A DNA stretch of 64,000 bases from Gigaspora rosea (GCA_003550325.1 QKWP01000130.1:216186-280185); one strand, 5' to 3'; positions 45,551 through 58,324 are shown, numbered from the stretch's first letter. Notes: generated by a model from the letters alone, not told the origin. Made by a program: numbers and translations.

Positions 45551-45643
45551 AGTATCTGGCTTTGAATTTGATGTACTAACCTGGGCCCCGAAGGGGCTCA
45601 GGTTGTCAAGCACATTAAATTCAAAGCCAGATACACTGTTATT
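45551..45643. repeat. GC-centred hairpin
   Basis: GTATCTGGCTTTGAATTT pairs exactly with AAATTCAAAGCCAGATAC; the loop region contains CTGGGCCCCGAAGGGGCTCA, itself a small hairpin. Probably a tiny foldback MITE. Confidence 0.8.
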
Positions 45644-45936
45644 GGATACAGAACATTCAATAACGGATTTATTTTTCTTTTTCTGTTATACTGTGAGTTT
45701 GTGTGAGTCTATTTGGCATATAACAACTGTTATACAACCCACATTCACTATGAAAAAGAAAAATAATATAATTTATTGGTTTATCCATTCCTGGTTTTGG
45801 TATAATATAGTTACATAGCTATCTTATTATATAAGCTTTGATATACATATAATAATAATACATTATATTTACTATTTATTTATTTTTTTGACAAAAATAG
45901 CTTATATAAAAACTAAATATACAAGCCAATAACATC

Positions 45937-47027
45937 TAGGGTTCCAATATCTGACCCGGAAAACCGTGTACCTGATTATCTGACCTGAAAAATTTACCAA
46001 CCGGGTTATGTTTTTGACAAACCAGTTTAAAATAATATATGGGTCACCCGTTAATAAACAGGTCACTCGTTGACAAACAGGTCACCCGTTTATTACTGTA
46101 ACAGATATATTATAATCGGCAGCATAGCGGTCATTAAATCCGATTGGTTAATCATTTACATATATCATCTGATTTAGAACGAATTGCTAGCAAGAAACTG
46201 AATACATATTCAGAAACTATACCTTTCGCTTTATATACTTTCAAAATAATCACAAAAACGGAGGAATAATAATGAGGGTTAGCTATATGACGTTTTTTTA
46301 AATTTAGTCATTACTTATACATATATAAGAACCTCTAAATCAAAAGAAATAGCTTTTTTTTGTAGTTAGATCTCTAGTATTCAGTTTGTTCTCAAGTATA
46401 TAGTACATGTAGTTTATACTTGTTAGACGAAGCTGTAGATTTTAATTTTGATGAAAGTTGAAACTGGGTTTAACTTTGTGTTCTTTATAATAAAGTAAAA
46501 CTGAAAAACTTGTCGAAACTATTAGAAGGTTTGAGTTTTACGTACTTTTTACTTGCAGTGGTTTGCTATTCTTTTTAATTTATTTATGTATAACTTATTA
46601 ATTTAATTATTATTTTTCTTATTATTTATTGTTTGCAATTTTAGTTTTGATACAAAGCTCTTCATATACGCATCTTATTTAAAAATTTATGTTTTTTTAA
46701 ATTTAATCGAATTATATGTCTATTCTCCAAAGTAATAGATTATTGTAATTAATAAAATTTAAAAAATGTTTCTTTTATTAATTAATCAATACTGTTATAT
46801 TTTGAGAAATATTTTTACCTTGGGTTTGTTTTAATGGATGCATATTAGTACAAAAATAACCAATCAGAATAAAAGCCTGCTATGTTTAATCGGGTATCCA
46901 GTTATCCAATTATAACCAGGTGATACGCTTTAATTGGGTAACCAGTTTTAGTTTCGGGTAACCAGCTAAAAAAACCGTTAACCCAACGGGTCACAGATAG
47001 AGATTTTTAAACCGATTTGGAACCCTA
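45937..47027. mobile_element. Non-autonomous hAT element, TSD ATAACATC
   Basis: TIRs TAGGGTTCCAA and TTGGAACCCTA; perfect ATAACATC duplications (45929-45936 and 47028-47035). Subterminal GGGTCACCCGTT and GGGTAACCAG motifs at both ends. No transposase inside. Confidence 0.93.
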
Positions 47028-47316
47028 ATAACATCTTCAACTTTATGTAAATTTTTTTTTATAAAATATATAAAGTTATAGTCTTATTTTATGAATAGTT
47101 TAATTTTATTTATATATTTTAGATAAATAAATTATATTTTTTATTATTTTATTATTAATAATTTTTAATATATTAATTAAAAATAAAAATTAAAAAATAA
47201 CTAAATATATAAAAGCATAAGTATAAGAGAAAAGTAATAGTGCAAAATAAGGTTAAGAAAGAGAGTAAAAAAGTAAAAAAGAGAGAGTAGAAAAGAAATA
47301 GAGAAAAATAAATGAG

Positions 47317-47348
<32 letters not shown>

Positions 47349-47404
47349 TGAGACCTAAAGCTTATAGTAAATTTATATATTTTTATTATAATTTTATTAT
47401 AAAC

Positions 47405-49187
47405 CAGTATTGTTGCTGGACTGGTCCAGTGAAGATCACTGGAACTGGAGGGGTTACTGGAACTAACTAGATGTAACTGGAACATATATAGGTTCCAGTG
47501 ATAAGTTGTCACTAGATCCTTCCAGCCACTTTTTTTTTACCACTAGATAGAAGTTCCAGTGAGGTCCAGTGAGGTCCAGTGGGGTTCAGTGGATCCAGCA
47601 AGTCAAAAAAAATTAACTTGTATATTTTCAAACTCAACTAACACAAAGCCAATACTGGAAGCTTTACTATAATAAGATTCCATTACACTGTCATTTATAT
47701 AAATTTAGCAATAGCCCAAGTACGAACCTAATGTACATACTACTATCTAACTATATAACTATATAGTGTACTATATTCTACAATTCGTACATTGTACGTG
47801 TAAATATTCTCACAGCCTGTAATTTGAGACTGATCACTCAGGTATGTACTGTACGTACTAGGGTGGTATCTCAATTAAGTAAGTCAAAACTATGTTAGCA
47901 ATATTAGAAATTTTACTATGATCAGATTTCAATCGATGAAATTAAAATAATCAATTAAAATATAATATTACTTTATTTAATTATAAAGAATGCACAAATT
48001 TCTAAAAGATGCACCTTTGGCATTGCACTTCTTTTTCGAATTTTTTTTTAATGAAAACTCTTTGCAAAAGTCATTTCTAAACAGTTATGCTTGATTTTTT
48101 GCAAGAATTCTATTAAACTTTGGACTTGTGTCGATTTTTTTACTTTAACTAATTAAATTTTTTCAAATTTTTAGAAATTCTAAAGTGTAACTTTATTCTT
48201 CAATATTTAATAAAGCTCTTGTAAAAATTACTTGGGTTTTCGATAAGTAGTATCATTTTAAAAATTTATTAATTAATAAATATATTAATAATAATAACAT
48301 AACGATAATTATTGATAAACTACTCTAACCCTAATTAAAATAATCTAACTAAAACAACCCAATCTAACCCTATCACAATTCTAAACACTAACTCTAACAC
48401 TAAATAAAAAACTTATACCGTCCAGTGAATATGCATTGTTACCACACAGACCAACGGCAATTTATATGACATCTAAGCAATGACACCATAAGCATGGCAC
48501 GCTGACGAAATTATACTGGCAACAAACTAGACACAATTTACACCAACACCAAGGCAAAGAAACTGAAAGCATGGTGCAACCAGCCCAAAAACAAGAGTGG
48601 CAAAGCGTTTCAAAAGTCAAGCCACCACCAATCCTACTATAATTATAAAAAAAAGGAAGGTAAATATTATTGATATATAAGTTTTAACGAAAAAATAAAT
48701 AAATAAAAAAAGAAATATAAACTTATATAACAACAAAAAAAACAAATAAATAAATAAAAATTAAATAAATAAAAATTAAAAATGAAATAAAAAATGTTAA
48801 ATAAAAAAGTTCGAAAAACCTGAAATAAAAAATAATGAAAGATCTAAACCAAAAAAAAGAGATCTAAAGATCTAATCTTGCAGATTATTTAAAGCATAAA
48901 ATATACAACGTATGTATGACGAAGTTATGGGCATAGGAACCATGAAATATATCAGATATTACACGTGTGCTGTGAATATCATGTGTTACCATGGCTTCGC
49001 CGTGCTAACTTATAATATTCACAATAGCCTGTATAATATCTATTACTTCTTATTCATATTTTGATTGGCTAATATTATATTTGTTCTAGTGAAATAATCC
49101 CTTCCAGTGAAAACTTCACTGGAACCACTGGAACACTGGAATTATCTGGACGTCCAGTGAAGTTCCAGCTTCCAGTCAACAACACTG
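47405..49187. mobile_element. Non-autonomous hAT element, CCAGTG-rich, TSD TTATAAAC
   Basis: Ends CAGTATTGTTG and CAACAACACTG; perfect TTATAAAC duplications (47397-47404 and 49188-49195). Dense CCAGTG / CACTGG subterminal repeats at 47420-47600 and 49095-49180. The interior is AT-rich with no transposase. Confidence 0.93.
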
Positions 49188-49195
49188 TTATAAAC

Positions 49196-50040
49196 TAACA
49201 CATCCTATAACTAATTATGTATTGCTTATTATTGCCCAATTAAATTTATCTACAAACTTTTTTAACTTTTCTATATACAAATACAAAAAATTATACTAAC
49301 ACTAAGTAAAATTGGTTGCTATATATAGGGTCACTATAAAGACAGGCCTTTAACTATAATTTTTCTTTTTTTTAAAGTATTTTAAATTTTGACAAAAATA
49401 GATAAAAACCAAAAATTTTAACATTTTAGTAACCAAATTTGTGTACAACTGCTAATAGTTTAAAGGATATAAATTTTTAATATGCTCACTAATAAAAAAT
49501 AATTATTATTATTGTTTTAAATATACAAAATATTACAAAATAAAATATTAGCAGATCAATTTATTGTCAATAATTTTGGTCAAAAATTGAAGATTATTTA
49601 AATATGTATGTTTAAAAATCTAGTCAAATAAATTGCAATTTAACCAGAATTATTAATAATATGTTATAGTAAAAGAACCTATAATTTGCATATTTATTTA
49701 TTTAAAAACAAAAGCTTTTTATATTATGGTTTAAAATTTTTATACTTGATATTAAATATATTAAAATTTGCAAACTTTTTTATTGTAAAGACCAAAATAA
49801 TTTGAAAATATAAAATAATACCTAAATAATATATAAGCTAATAATATAATTGAACTAGTAAATTTATAAAATTATTTATGTATAAATATAAGAAATTATT
49901 TTATATCTAAATCAAAGAACAAAATTATTTAAAATTAAAGATTTTGAATTGAACATTAAATTCAAATTACCATATACTCATACATCACTCTCCCCAACGA
50001 TCACTTGTACTGGATTTTTACACATACGAAAACAAAAAAT
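49196..50040. other. AT-rich gene-free stretch
   Basis: No gene or repeat structure supported. Confidence 0.4.
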
Positions 50041-50850
50041 TTGCTAGAGTTGTATGAAGAAGCGATACAAAATAACAGTTTTTATGCAGGTTAACCAAGG
50101 GTTTCTGGTCTATCACCTTTGGGAACTCCTATATATATTTGGCATGCAAACCAAAAGCGGAATATTTTTGCCGATGTAAAAGTGAGAAATCCAGCTTACC
50201 CCCTCCAAAAGATCAGCATTGTTTACAATTCCGAATTGGGAACGAAGTCATGAGAAATCACGTTCTGCCATGTGTAGGCCGAGAACTGGCTCTGGTTTCG
50301 GTTTTGGAGGTTTTACTAGAAAATTCTTGCAGGGCTAACTCTACCTCAAAGATAATGATAAATATAATACAAACTAAATTTAGAGTAGAGCTAGATTTAA
50401 GAGTATTATGTAATTTTTAAACGATAGTTTATCCCTTTTCAATTTTACTTTCTTTTTTTTGTCTTCTCTATCTTGTTTCTTTTTTTTTTCTATTTTGTTT
50501 GTTTTGGTTCACATTTAGGTGTTGTAGGTTTTTTCCCCCTTTCTTTTATCTCCTTTTTTTCATTCGCATACTTTGTTTTTCTTTGTGATATGAATGTAAA
50601 TATTCCTTATCCTAGAGGCTAGATAGGGTAGATTAGAAAAAAGTTAGTAATCTTGATAGGTTAACAACTTCTAATCGGTGAACTGGAGACGGAACCTCCA
50701 GAAAGTTGGAGGCCCTCTAGGGAGATAAATTGTTGTTGCAATAATCGCGGATAGGTACTTCGGTAACCGGATGAGTCTTTATTGTTAAAATTGAAGGATT
50801 ATAGGCAAAAATATCTATAGGTATAAAATCACCATATCCAATATATAATA
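50041..50850 (+). other. Possible retroelement remnant with structured tail
   Basis: An open frame at 50139-50420 (93 codons) has no recognised domain and may be chance or a decayed retroelement frame. A T-rich tract follows at 50430-50590. Then comes a compact, less AT-rich segment (50690-50800) with a CCTCCAGAAAGTTGGAGG hairpin at 50696 and TTCGGTAACCGG at 50759, suggesting a structured RNA 3-prime end. Confidence 0.35.
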
Positions 50851-51598
50851 AAGGCAGGATTATTAACAAAAAAAAATTAAATTCAAATTACAATATATAT
50901 TTAAAAAATGAAATTTGAAAGTATATATATTTTAGATGCTTGAATCTGAATATATATAAAAATCTTGTATCATATTGCTAATATAAATTTTGGTATATTG
51001 AATTGCAAATTAATATTTTTATTACAAACTAAAAATTATTATAAAAATATACTTACAATATAAATGATATTATTGCTATTTTACATATTGAAGTATTTCA
51101 ATTTTGTATTATATATAAATCTAAATATATATAATTTAAAAATAAAAAATTTAGGTTATATAAAATATATATATAATTATATACTATAATATTAATTAAT
51201 TATAAATTATTGCAAAGTATTTTAAAACTTAAAATAAGTTTTACTTACATTATAATAATTTAATTATTTATAATGGATTAATAAATAATTAGATAAAATT
51301 TATTTAACTGTATATTATTTCAAATTTGTAAAATAATTTCATACTTACCAACTAATTTAATATTTATGAATAATTAGATAAAATTCATTTTAATTATATA
51401 TTATTTCAAATTCATAAAAAATATTATACTTACTATCTAATAATTTAATTATTTATAATCGATAAATTATTAGTTGGTTAAATTTATTTAATTATATATT
51501 ATTTAAATTTGTAAATAAGTTTATACTTGCCAGCTAAAAGTTTGAAAATTTATAATTGAACATAAATTAATAATTAATTGGATAAAACTTATTTAATT

Positions 51599-51935
51599 GA
51601 CAATTCGTGATAGAGGGAGAATTTTAACTGGAGGAGATTTTTATAATATAAAATAATAAAATATGTTAATATAGAAATCATGATTTCTATAGTTTTTAAA
51701 ATTTTTTGAATTTTAATTGCTTGTAAGTTTTTATTTACCAACTAATTTTACTGATCTAGCTATCATTAGAATTACAAAAACTAGCTCTACAACATTTATT
51801 AGAAGTCTACAAATGTTAACTTAATAAAAAATTAACTTTACATAGTCAGGAATGCTGATTTTGTATTTTATATGTAATTTATATTAAGTGTTATGTATTT
51901 TATTAAAACAAATTCTCCTTCTTTCGTGAATTGTC
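51599..51935. mobile_element. MITE in the second array, GACAATTC TIRs
   Basis: GACAATTCGTGATAGAGGGA at the left pairs with the complement of GACAATTCACGAAAGAAGGA; AATT borders both ends. Inside, at 51739, one more AG-TTG-GT-like unit is visible, which may be chance. Confidence 0.7.
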
Positions 51936-53072
51936 AATTAATACAAATTTGCAAAATAATATTATATTTACCGCATATTAATTTAGTTATTTATATAATA
52001 CCTATTAATACTGTAATTATTTAGATAAAATTAATTTAACTATATATAATTTCAAATTTGTAAAATAATATTATACCTACATCTATTAGCTCTATAATTG
52101 ATTAGATAAAATTTATTTAATTATATATTATTTTCAATTTTGTAAAATAATATTATACTTACGCACTAATAATTTAATTATTTATAATTGATTGATAATT
52201 AATTAGATATAATTTATTTTATTTAATTATATATTATTTCAAATTCGTAAAATAATATTATACTTACCACCTAATAATTTAATTATTTATGACAGATTAA
52301 TAATTAATTAGATAAAATTTATTTAATTATATATGATTTAAAATTTGTAAAATAATTTTATACTTGCCAACTAATAATTTAATTATTAATAAGATCATAA
52401 TTAATTAAATAAAATTTATTTAATTATATATAATTTCAAATTAGTAAAATAATTCTATGCTTACCTTCTAATAATAATTATTTATAATCAATTAATAATT
52501 AATTAGATAAATTTATTTAATTATATATGATTTCAAATTTGTAAAATAATTTTATACTTACCAGTTAACAATTTAGTTATTATTATCAATTAATAATTAG
52601 ATAAAATTTATTTAATTATATATTATTTCAAATTTGTAAATAATTTTATACTTACCAGCTAATAATTTAATATTTATAATTAATTGTATAAATATATTTT
52701 AATTGTATATTATTTCAAATTCATATAATAATTTTATACTTACTAGCTAATAATTTAATTATTTATAATTAATCAGATAAAATTTAACTATATATTATTT
52801 CAATTTTGTAAAATAATTTTATACTTACAAACTAATAATTTAATTATTTGTAATCAATTAGATAAAATTTATTTAATTGTATATTATTTCAAATTTGTAA
52901 AATAATGTTATATTTACCAGCTAATAATTTAATAGTTTATATCAATTAATAATTAATTAGATAAAATTTATTTAACTATATATGATTTCAAATTTGTAAA
53001 ATAATTTTATACTTACTAGCTAATAATTTAATTATTTATAATAGATTATAATTAATTAGATAAAATTTATAT

Positions 53073-54454
53073 CTCATCCGATTTGTCACACTATAGTTAC
53101 ATGTAAATTTTTTATATATAAAATTATAAATTTAATATTTTTGCGCATGTGCACTGTAGCGCACCTCATATGATTTGGTGTAACATGAAATCAAACCAAC
53201 CAAAATACCCCGTTTTTTTGTTAGTTAGGGTTAGGGTGAGGTTAGAATAGTGTGTAGGCGAGGAGAGGGTTTTATAGTAAAATTTGCAAGAAATTTTTTT
53301 TGTTAGGGCACGAAGAGTGGTTTCATAAGCAAAATTATGAGCTACAGGCGATTTTTTAAAAGATCACTATGTTTTCTCAATTTCACGTTACACCTGATCC
53401 TACGATCTGATTGGTTTATCAGATGGGTGCATTACAATGCATATGTGCTAAATTACATAAACCTAAAATTATAAAAAAAACATATAAAATTACTATAAAC
53501 TTTGAAGGAATAATGTTCTGAAGTCTACATATTAACTTAAAATTTAATTTTTCGAAAATATAGAACAAGGGGAGGAGAAAAGGGTAGTACAAAAATTGGA
53601 TTAAAATTTTGCGAATTTGCATAAAAACGAAAATGTAACTTCACCAAAAACAAATATTTTTCGATTTTAAAATGATAAGTATATGTAAAATCATGCCCTG
53701 AACAACTTTACTTGAGCGACTAAAGTAGGTTACCTTGTAAGAAAAATGGGTTACCTATGTACTAAAGTAAAATGTTTTGAGTTTTAAATATAAAACCCCT
53801 TTTTTTATCAAGATAACCTACTTTGGGCGCTTAAGCAAAGTTGTTTAGCATGCAATTTTACTTTTGCTTGAGATCAAAACGCGTTTTTCGGCCATTTACT
53901 AGATAAAAAATGGGGTCGAAGATAGAAAAAAATTTTTTAGAAAAAATTTTTTTTTCTAACTTTGACCCAATTTTTCATCTAGTAAATAGCCAAAAAAACG
54001 CGTTTTGACCTCAAACACGAGTAAAATTGCATGCTGAACAACTTTGCTTAAGCGCCCAAAGTAGTTATCTTGATAAAAAAAGGGGTTTTATATTTAAAAC
54101 TCAAAAAATTTTAATTTAGTACATAGGTAACCCATTTTTCGTACAAGGTAACCTACTTTAGTCGCCTAAGTAAAGTTGTTTAGAGCATGATTTTACATAT
54201 ACTTATCATTTTAAAATCGAAAAATATTTGTTTTTGGCGAAGTTACATTTCCGTTTTGTGCAAAATCAGCAAAATTTTAATTCAATTTTTGTACTACCTT
54301 TTTCTCCTCCCCTTGTTCTATATTTCGAAAAATTAAATTTTAAGTTAATATGTAGACTTCAGAACATCATTTCTTTAAAGTTTATAGTAATTTTATATGT
54401 TTTTTTTTATAATTTTATATATAAAAAATTTACATGTGACAAATCGGGCGACTG
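53073..54454. mobile_element. Large foldback element (arms about 480 bp)
   Basis: 53474-53940 and about 53945-54425 are long inverted copies, for example ACAAGGGGAGGAGAAA on the left and TTTCTCCTCCCCTTGT on the right. Outer bases CCGATTTGTCACA and TGTGACAAATCGG extend the pairing. It splits a unit of the micro-exon array between AAAATTTATAT and ATGATTTCAAATT. The left arm carries a later MITE. Confidence 0.85.
53129..53465. mobile_element. MITE nested in the foldback, TSD AAATTATA
   Basis: Perfect AAATTATA duplications at 53121-53128 and 53466-53473; the right foldback arm shows the empty site. Degenerate TIRs containing GCGCATGTGCA and GCACATATGCA. Central GTTAGGGTTAGGGTGAGG tract at 53223. 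Confidence 0.85.
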
Positions 54455-54805
54455 ATATGATTTCAAATTTGTAAAATAATTTTATATTTACTAGCTAATA
54501 ATTTAATTATTTATAATAATTATTAAATTAATTAGATAAAATTTATTTGTAAAATAATTCTATTTAATTATATATTATTTCAAATTGTAAAATAATTTAT
54601 ACTTACCATCTAATAATTTAATTATTGTTATCAATTAATAATTAATTAGATAAAATTTATTCAATTATATATTATTTCAAATTTGTAAAATAATTTATAC
54701 TTAGCAGCTAATAATTTAATTATTTAAAATCGATTAATCATTAATTAGATAAAATTTATTTAAGAAAATTTATAATTGTACATATAGTGTATGACATTGT
54801 TGCTT

Positions 54806-55434
54806 GATTCCCCGAAAGTTAGTTCCCACTATATCCCCGACAGAATGTTTCACCTACAGCATTTTTTGTTGACAGAATCTTTTCCTCGACATACAATGTT
54901 TCTGACATCCCCTTTCCTTGACAGGACATATTATCGAAAAGACATTTTACTAACATAATGTATTTCAGAAAGAATATTTTTCCGACATGACATGTTTCTG
55001 ATATCTTTTTCTGACAAGATCTTTCCCTGATAAGAAATTTCATTTAAAAATAATTATTGGTAGTTTCAAGAATAGAGATATATTCACATCACATGATTAA
55101 GCACTCACCTAAATTAGGGCTAGGGTTAGGGTTAGATTAGGTTAGGTGATAGCATAATTTAGGCCGAGTTGTTAGTGCTAGTAAACAAATGACGTAGTTG
55201 CATGATTTCACGTGATGTGATGATCACTGTCTTGTAGGAAAAAGTGCATTCAATAAAATTTAGTGTCGGGAAAAAGTCAAATTAGAAATATGTCATGTCA
55301 GATAAATATCTTGTCGAAATTATGAGATGTTAAGGAAAGGGGATGTCGAAAACATGGTATATTGAGGTGAAACATTCTGTCGGGAATATAGTGTCAGAAA
55401 GATGAGCTAGTGGGGAACTAACTTTTGGGGAATC
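54806..55434. mobile_element. TIR element, GATTCCCC ends
   Basis: GATTCCCCGAAAGTTAGTTC at the left pairs with GAACTAACTTTTGGGGAATC at the right, and GACAGAATGTTTCACC pairs with GGTGAAACATTCTGTC further in. AGGGCTAGGGTTAGGGTTAG is near the centre at about 55118. Lies between exon 1 and the array of the second micro-exon gene. Confidence 0.85.
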
Positions 55435-55460
55435 ATACCGTAATCGTGTATTGTACATGG

Positions 55461-55940
55461 TGTTACAGGGTGAATTGTATCCTTTCAATAAGGTATATGA
55501 AAGTATACTATTTTATTATATAGGATAACTCGCCAGAGGCGTGACGTTGATGATTTGACAATTTATTTAGATTATTTATTAAGGTAATTTATTTAAAGCG
55601 TTAAGTAAAGAATATCAGAATCCCATAGAATATGATGTTTTTTACAAGAGGGAAAGTACAGAGCTTTTATAATTTTTACTAAACTGTTAAACTAGAGATG
55701 GATCGATTTTTCATCAAAAGGGATCACGGTAGAATTATGGATCTCCATCATGAAAGAATCACGGTAATTAAGGGGTCTATGACGATAAGTATTATTTGAT
55801 TACAATAATGATAACTATGTTTAGTAATATTTTTCTAATTCTTAGTTCTTGGTTTCTTCTCTTTAGATTTCTTGTATTTCGGTTCTTGATCACGGGTTTT
55901 ACTGCGCCAATTTCGTCGATCTACCTTTTAGCCTGTGACA
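55461..55940 (-). repeat. LTR, 3-prime copy
   Basis: Top-strand ends TGTTACAGGGTG and GCCTGTGACA. About 480 bp, highly similar to 57697-58186, including CTCGCCAGAGGCGTGACGTT. Confidence 0.9.
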
Positions 55941-56139
55941 TTTGCCCACACCTATTTTATGCGTCCCATGCATAAACTTCCAAGTATTAGTGAGTATTTT
56001 GATATTTCTAAATTACACTAATCAGGTCCAATTTTGTGCAGTACTTATTTCGGTAGCTAACCCCACTAGTACTAGGCTCGATATGCGACTTACAGGTTGG
56101 ATAAACCCCTTTTTTTTGACAATTTTCATTCTTTTTTAT

Positions 56140-56312
56140 TTCATTCTTTTTGCGCACTTGGCGACTTACAGGCAGAGCACTGTTCTTTTTGCACATTTGG
56201 CGGCTTACAGGCAGAGTACCATTCTTTTTGCGCCTTTGGCATCTTACAGGCAGAGCACTGTTTTTTTGCGCCTTTGGCATTTTACAGGCAGAGCACTGTT
56301 TTTTTTTTTTAG
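56140..56312 (+). repeat. 38-bp tandem repeat inside the LTR element
   Basis: Four to five units of TTACAGGCAGAGCACTGTTC followed by TTTTTGCGCACTTGGCG, with small differences. Open in several frames on both strands but with no domain. Confidence 0.85.
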
Positions 56313-56561
56313 TTTCACGAATTTACGTGCGCTGTTTTACTGTGTTATAAATGCGGGGTCATATGCAAAAATCTTTACTCCTTCGAAAAATGAATAAATA
56401 AAAATCATTATTCCTACTAAAAAAAAGATTTTGCGAAAATTAGCATAGGCCACGACCCAAAAGTTGAATCAAACCATCCCTCTCACACATTCATGTGATC
56501 GTACTGGTATAAAAATAAATAAATAAACAGTATCGATATCTCAAGCATTTTTTAAATCCAG

Positions 56562-56786
56562 ATGGCAAACGAAGAAATCCCACAATTTATCGATGCTTTC
56601 AATAATCAACAAAAATCAGCAGACATGAATAATTCTAACGGAATGTACCAAGTTGGATATTGTTATTATTTAGGAATTGGAGTTGAAATCGATAAGTATA
56701 AAGCGTTTACATATTATCTGAAATCCGCTAAGACAGATAATTCTCGAAAAAAAATAAAATTTTTGTTCCATGTTATGCAAACCTAA
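56562..56786 (+). pseudogene. Sel1-repeat protein fragment
   Basis: MANEEIPQFIDAFNNQQKSA then NGMYQVGYCYYLGIGVEIDK and KAFTYYLKSAKTD: one helix-turn-helix Sel1 repeat (G-x-YYLG-x-G, then K-A-x-x-YY-x-K-SA). Sel1-repeat proteins are hugely expanded in arbuscular mycorrhizal fungi, often with kinase domains. Here only 74 codons remain, stranded inside an LTR element in the direction opposite to gag. Confidence 0.65.
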
Positions 56787-57069
56787 AAATTACCTTTACA
56801 TGGCCTTATATGTGAACATGAGNTTTTCCGCATTTATGGCATTCTAAATCGAACTTCCTTTTGTATCCTTGGTAATAATTATTTTGGGAGCGCTCTTTGA
56901 CGTTCTTAATTTCGTCTGTTAAAGTGGCATAATAAAGCCATTTCGTCAATTTGTTTCTTAAGGTCACTCAATTTACTTCCCAGTTTCTGTTGCGACTTCG
57001 GAGCTTCTGAAGTGTGTTGCCCGTAATATTCGCCCGCTTCAACCCTTCTCGCCACAGCAATTGCCTTGT

Positions 57070-57633
57070 TCAGACCTTAGGCGCAGCAACGGCTACGAAG
57101 GTGGCATTATTCTTTTTTAGGCCACTCAAAAACATCCCTACGATAAATCCATCTGACAATCGTTTATCTAAATTAACCCAACTAAGCAACCTTTTAAATT
57201 TCGCGGCATATACATTGACCTTTTCGTACACTTGTTGTTTCAACGAATTTAACTCTATTTGCCACCGATGTTGCTGTTCAGGGGGTGCAAACTGCTCTAC
57301 AAACAGGTAATAAAAACTTTTCTTTCTTTCTTCCTCATCTTCCTCTTTGGTTTTCCAACTTTCTATACTATCTTTATTTTCTTTATACCAATCGGTAGCC
57401 ATTCCCTTTAAATACCCAGAGGCAATCTTTAACTGACGATTTTCCATCCAATTATTTGCCTCAGCGGCACGTTCGAATTCATCAAACCACTCGAAGGGGT
57501 CTTCTTCGTCCATACCGTAAAAGCTTTTGACTTTGACGTGGCTGTTTTCTTTTGGAGCAACTGTGCTCCCGTTCTGACTTTCAAGGGATCTTGTCATCAT
57601 TTCCATGAATTGTTGGAACTGTTTAGTGTTCAT
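57070..57633 (-). pseudogene. Retrotransposon gag
   Basis: 187 codons starting MNTKQFQQFMEMMTRSLESQ. It matches the retrotransposon Gag capsid pattern (FYGMDEEDPFEWFDEFERAA, LKIASGYLKGMATDWY, FVEQFAPPEQQHRWQ, FKRLLSWV). It stops early; in another frame the sequence goes on (LNKAIAVARRVEAG) and, after more breaks, to a zinc-knuckle-like CHKCGK near 56840 beside the single N. Capsid protein of the surrounding LTR element. Confidence 0.85.
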
Positions 57634-57696
57634 CTTAGATGATTATTTTATTGTATTTCTTTGTTATAAAGTTGGTATTTCACAGTTACCACCAAA

Positions 57697-58186
57697 TGTT
57701 ACGGGGTGAATTGTATCCTTTCAATAAGTTATATGAAAATAGTATTTTATTATATAGGATAACTCGCCAGAGGCGTGACGTTGATAATTTGACAATTTAT
57801 TTAGATTATTTATTAAGGTAACTTATTTAAAGCGTCAAGTAAAGAATATCGGAATCCCGTAGGATATGATGTTTTTTACAAGAGGGAAAGTACAGAGCTT
57901 TTATAATTTTTACTAAACTGTTAAACTAAAGGGGTCTAGAGATGGATTGATTTTTCATCAAAAGGGATTACAGTAGAATCACGGATCTCCATCATGAAAG
58001 AATCACGGTAATTAAGGGGTTTATGTCAATAAGTATTATTTGATTACAATAACGATAACTATGTTTAATAATATTTTAACTAATCCTTAGTTCTTGGTTT
58101 CTTCTCTTTAGATTTCTCGGATTTCGGTTCTTGATTACAGGTTTTTACTGCGCCAATTTCATCGATCTACCTTTTAGCCCGTAACA
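57697..58186 (-). repeat. LTR, 5-prime copy
   Basis: Top-strand ends TGTTACGGGGTG and GCCCGTAACA. Next to it on the gag side lies TGGTGGTAACTGTGAAA (minus strand), at the position of a primer-binding site. Confidence 0.9.
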
Positions 58187-58324
58187 ATGGGTATTAACTA
58201 TGACATGCCAATCAAACCAATTTTTACAACAAAAAATAAATCCTTGATTATGGGTAGGGTAAGGGTAGGTTTGGAATTGGAATAGTTTATACCAAAATTT
58301 TACAAGGAATTTTTTTTGTTAGGT

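Larger units (their letters stand above)
51249..54707 (-). repeat. Second tandem intron array, about 95-100-bp units
   Basis: Nineteen recognisable units with donor GTAAGTATAAAATTATTTTA, body containing TTTGAAATAATATATAATTA and acceptor AATAATTAAATTATTAG on the minus strand. Intron sequence differs clearly from the 17.8-21.9-kb array, so the two arrays expanded separately. Interrupted at 51599-51935 and 53073-54454. Confidence 0.85.
55461..58186 (-). mobile_element. LTR retrotransposon (Gypsy-like, truncated)
   Basis: Two near-identical LTRs in direct orientation enclose gag and unrelated fragments. ATGG lies on both outer sides (55457-55460 and 58187-58190), a likely target duplication. The gag direction makes 57697-58186 the 5-prime LTR. 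No protease, reverse transcriptase or integrase remains; the internal region has been replaced by a tandem repeat, a dispersed repeat and a Sel1 fragment. Confidence 0.85.

Noticed and set aside
45603-45818. 71-codon plus open frame
   Set aside because: Overlaps a hairpin MITE end; composition and lack of domain suggest chance.
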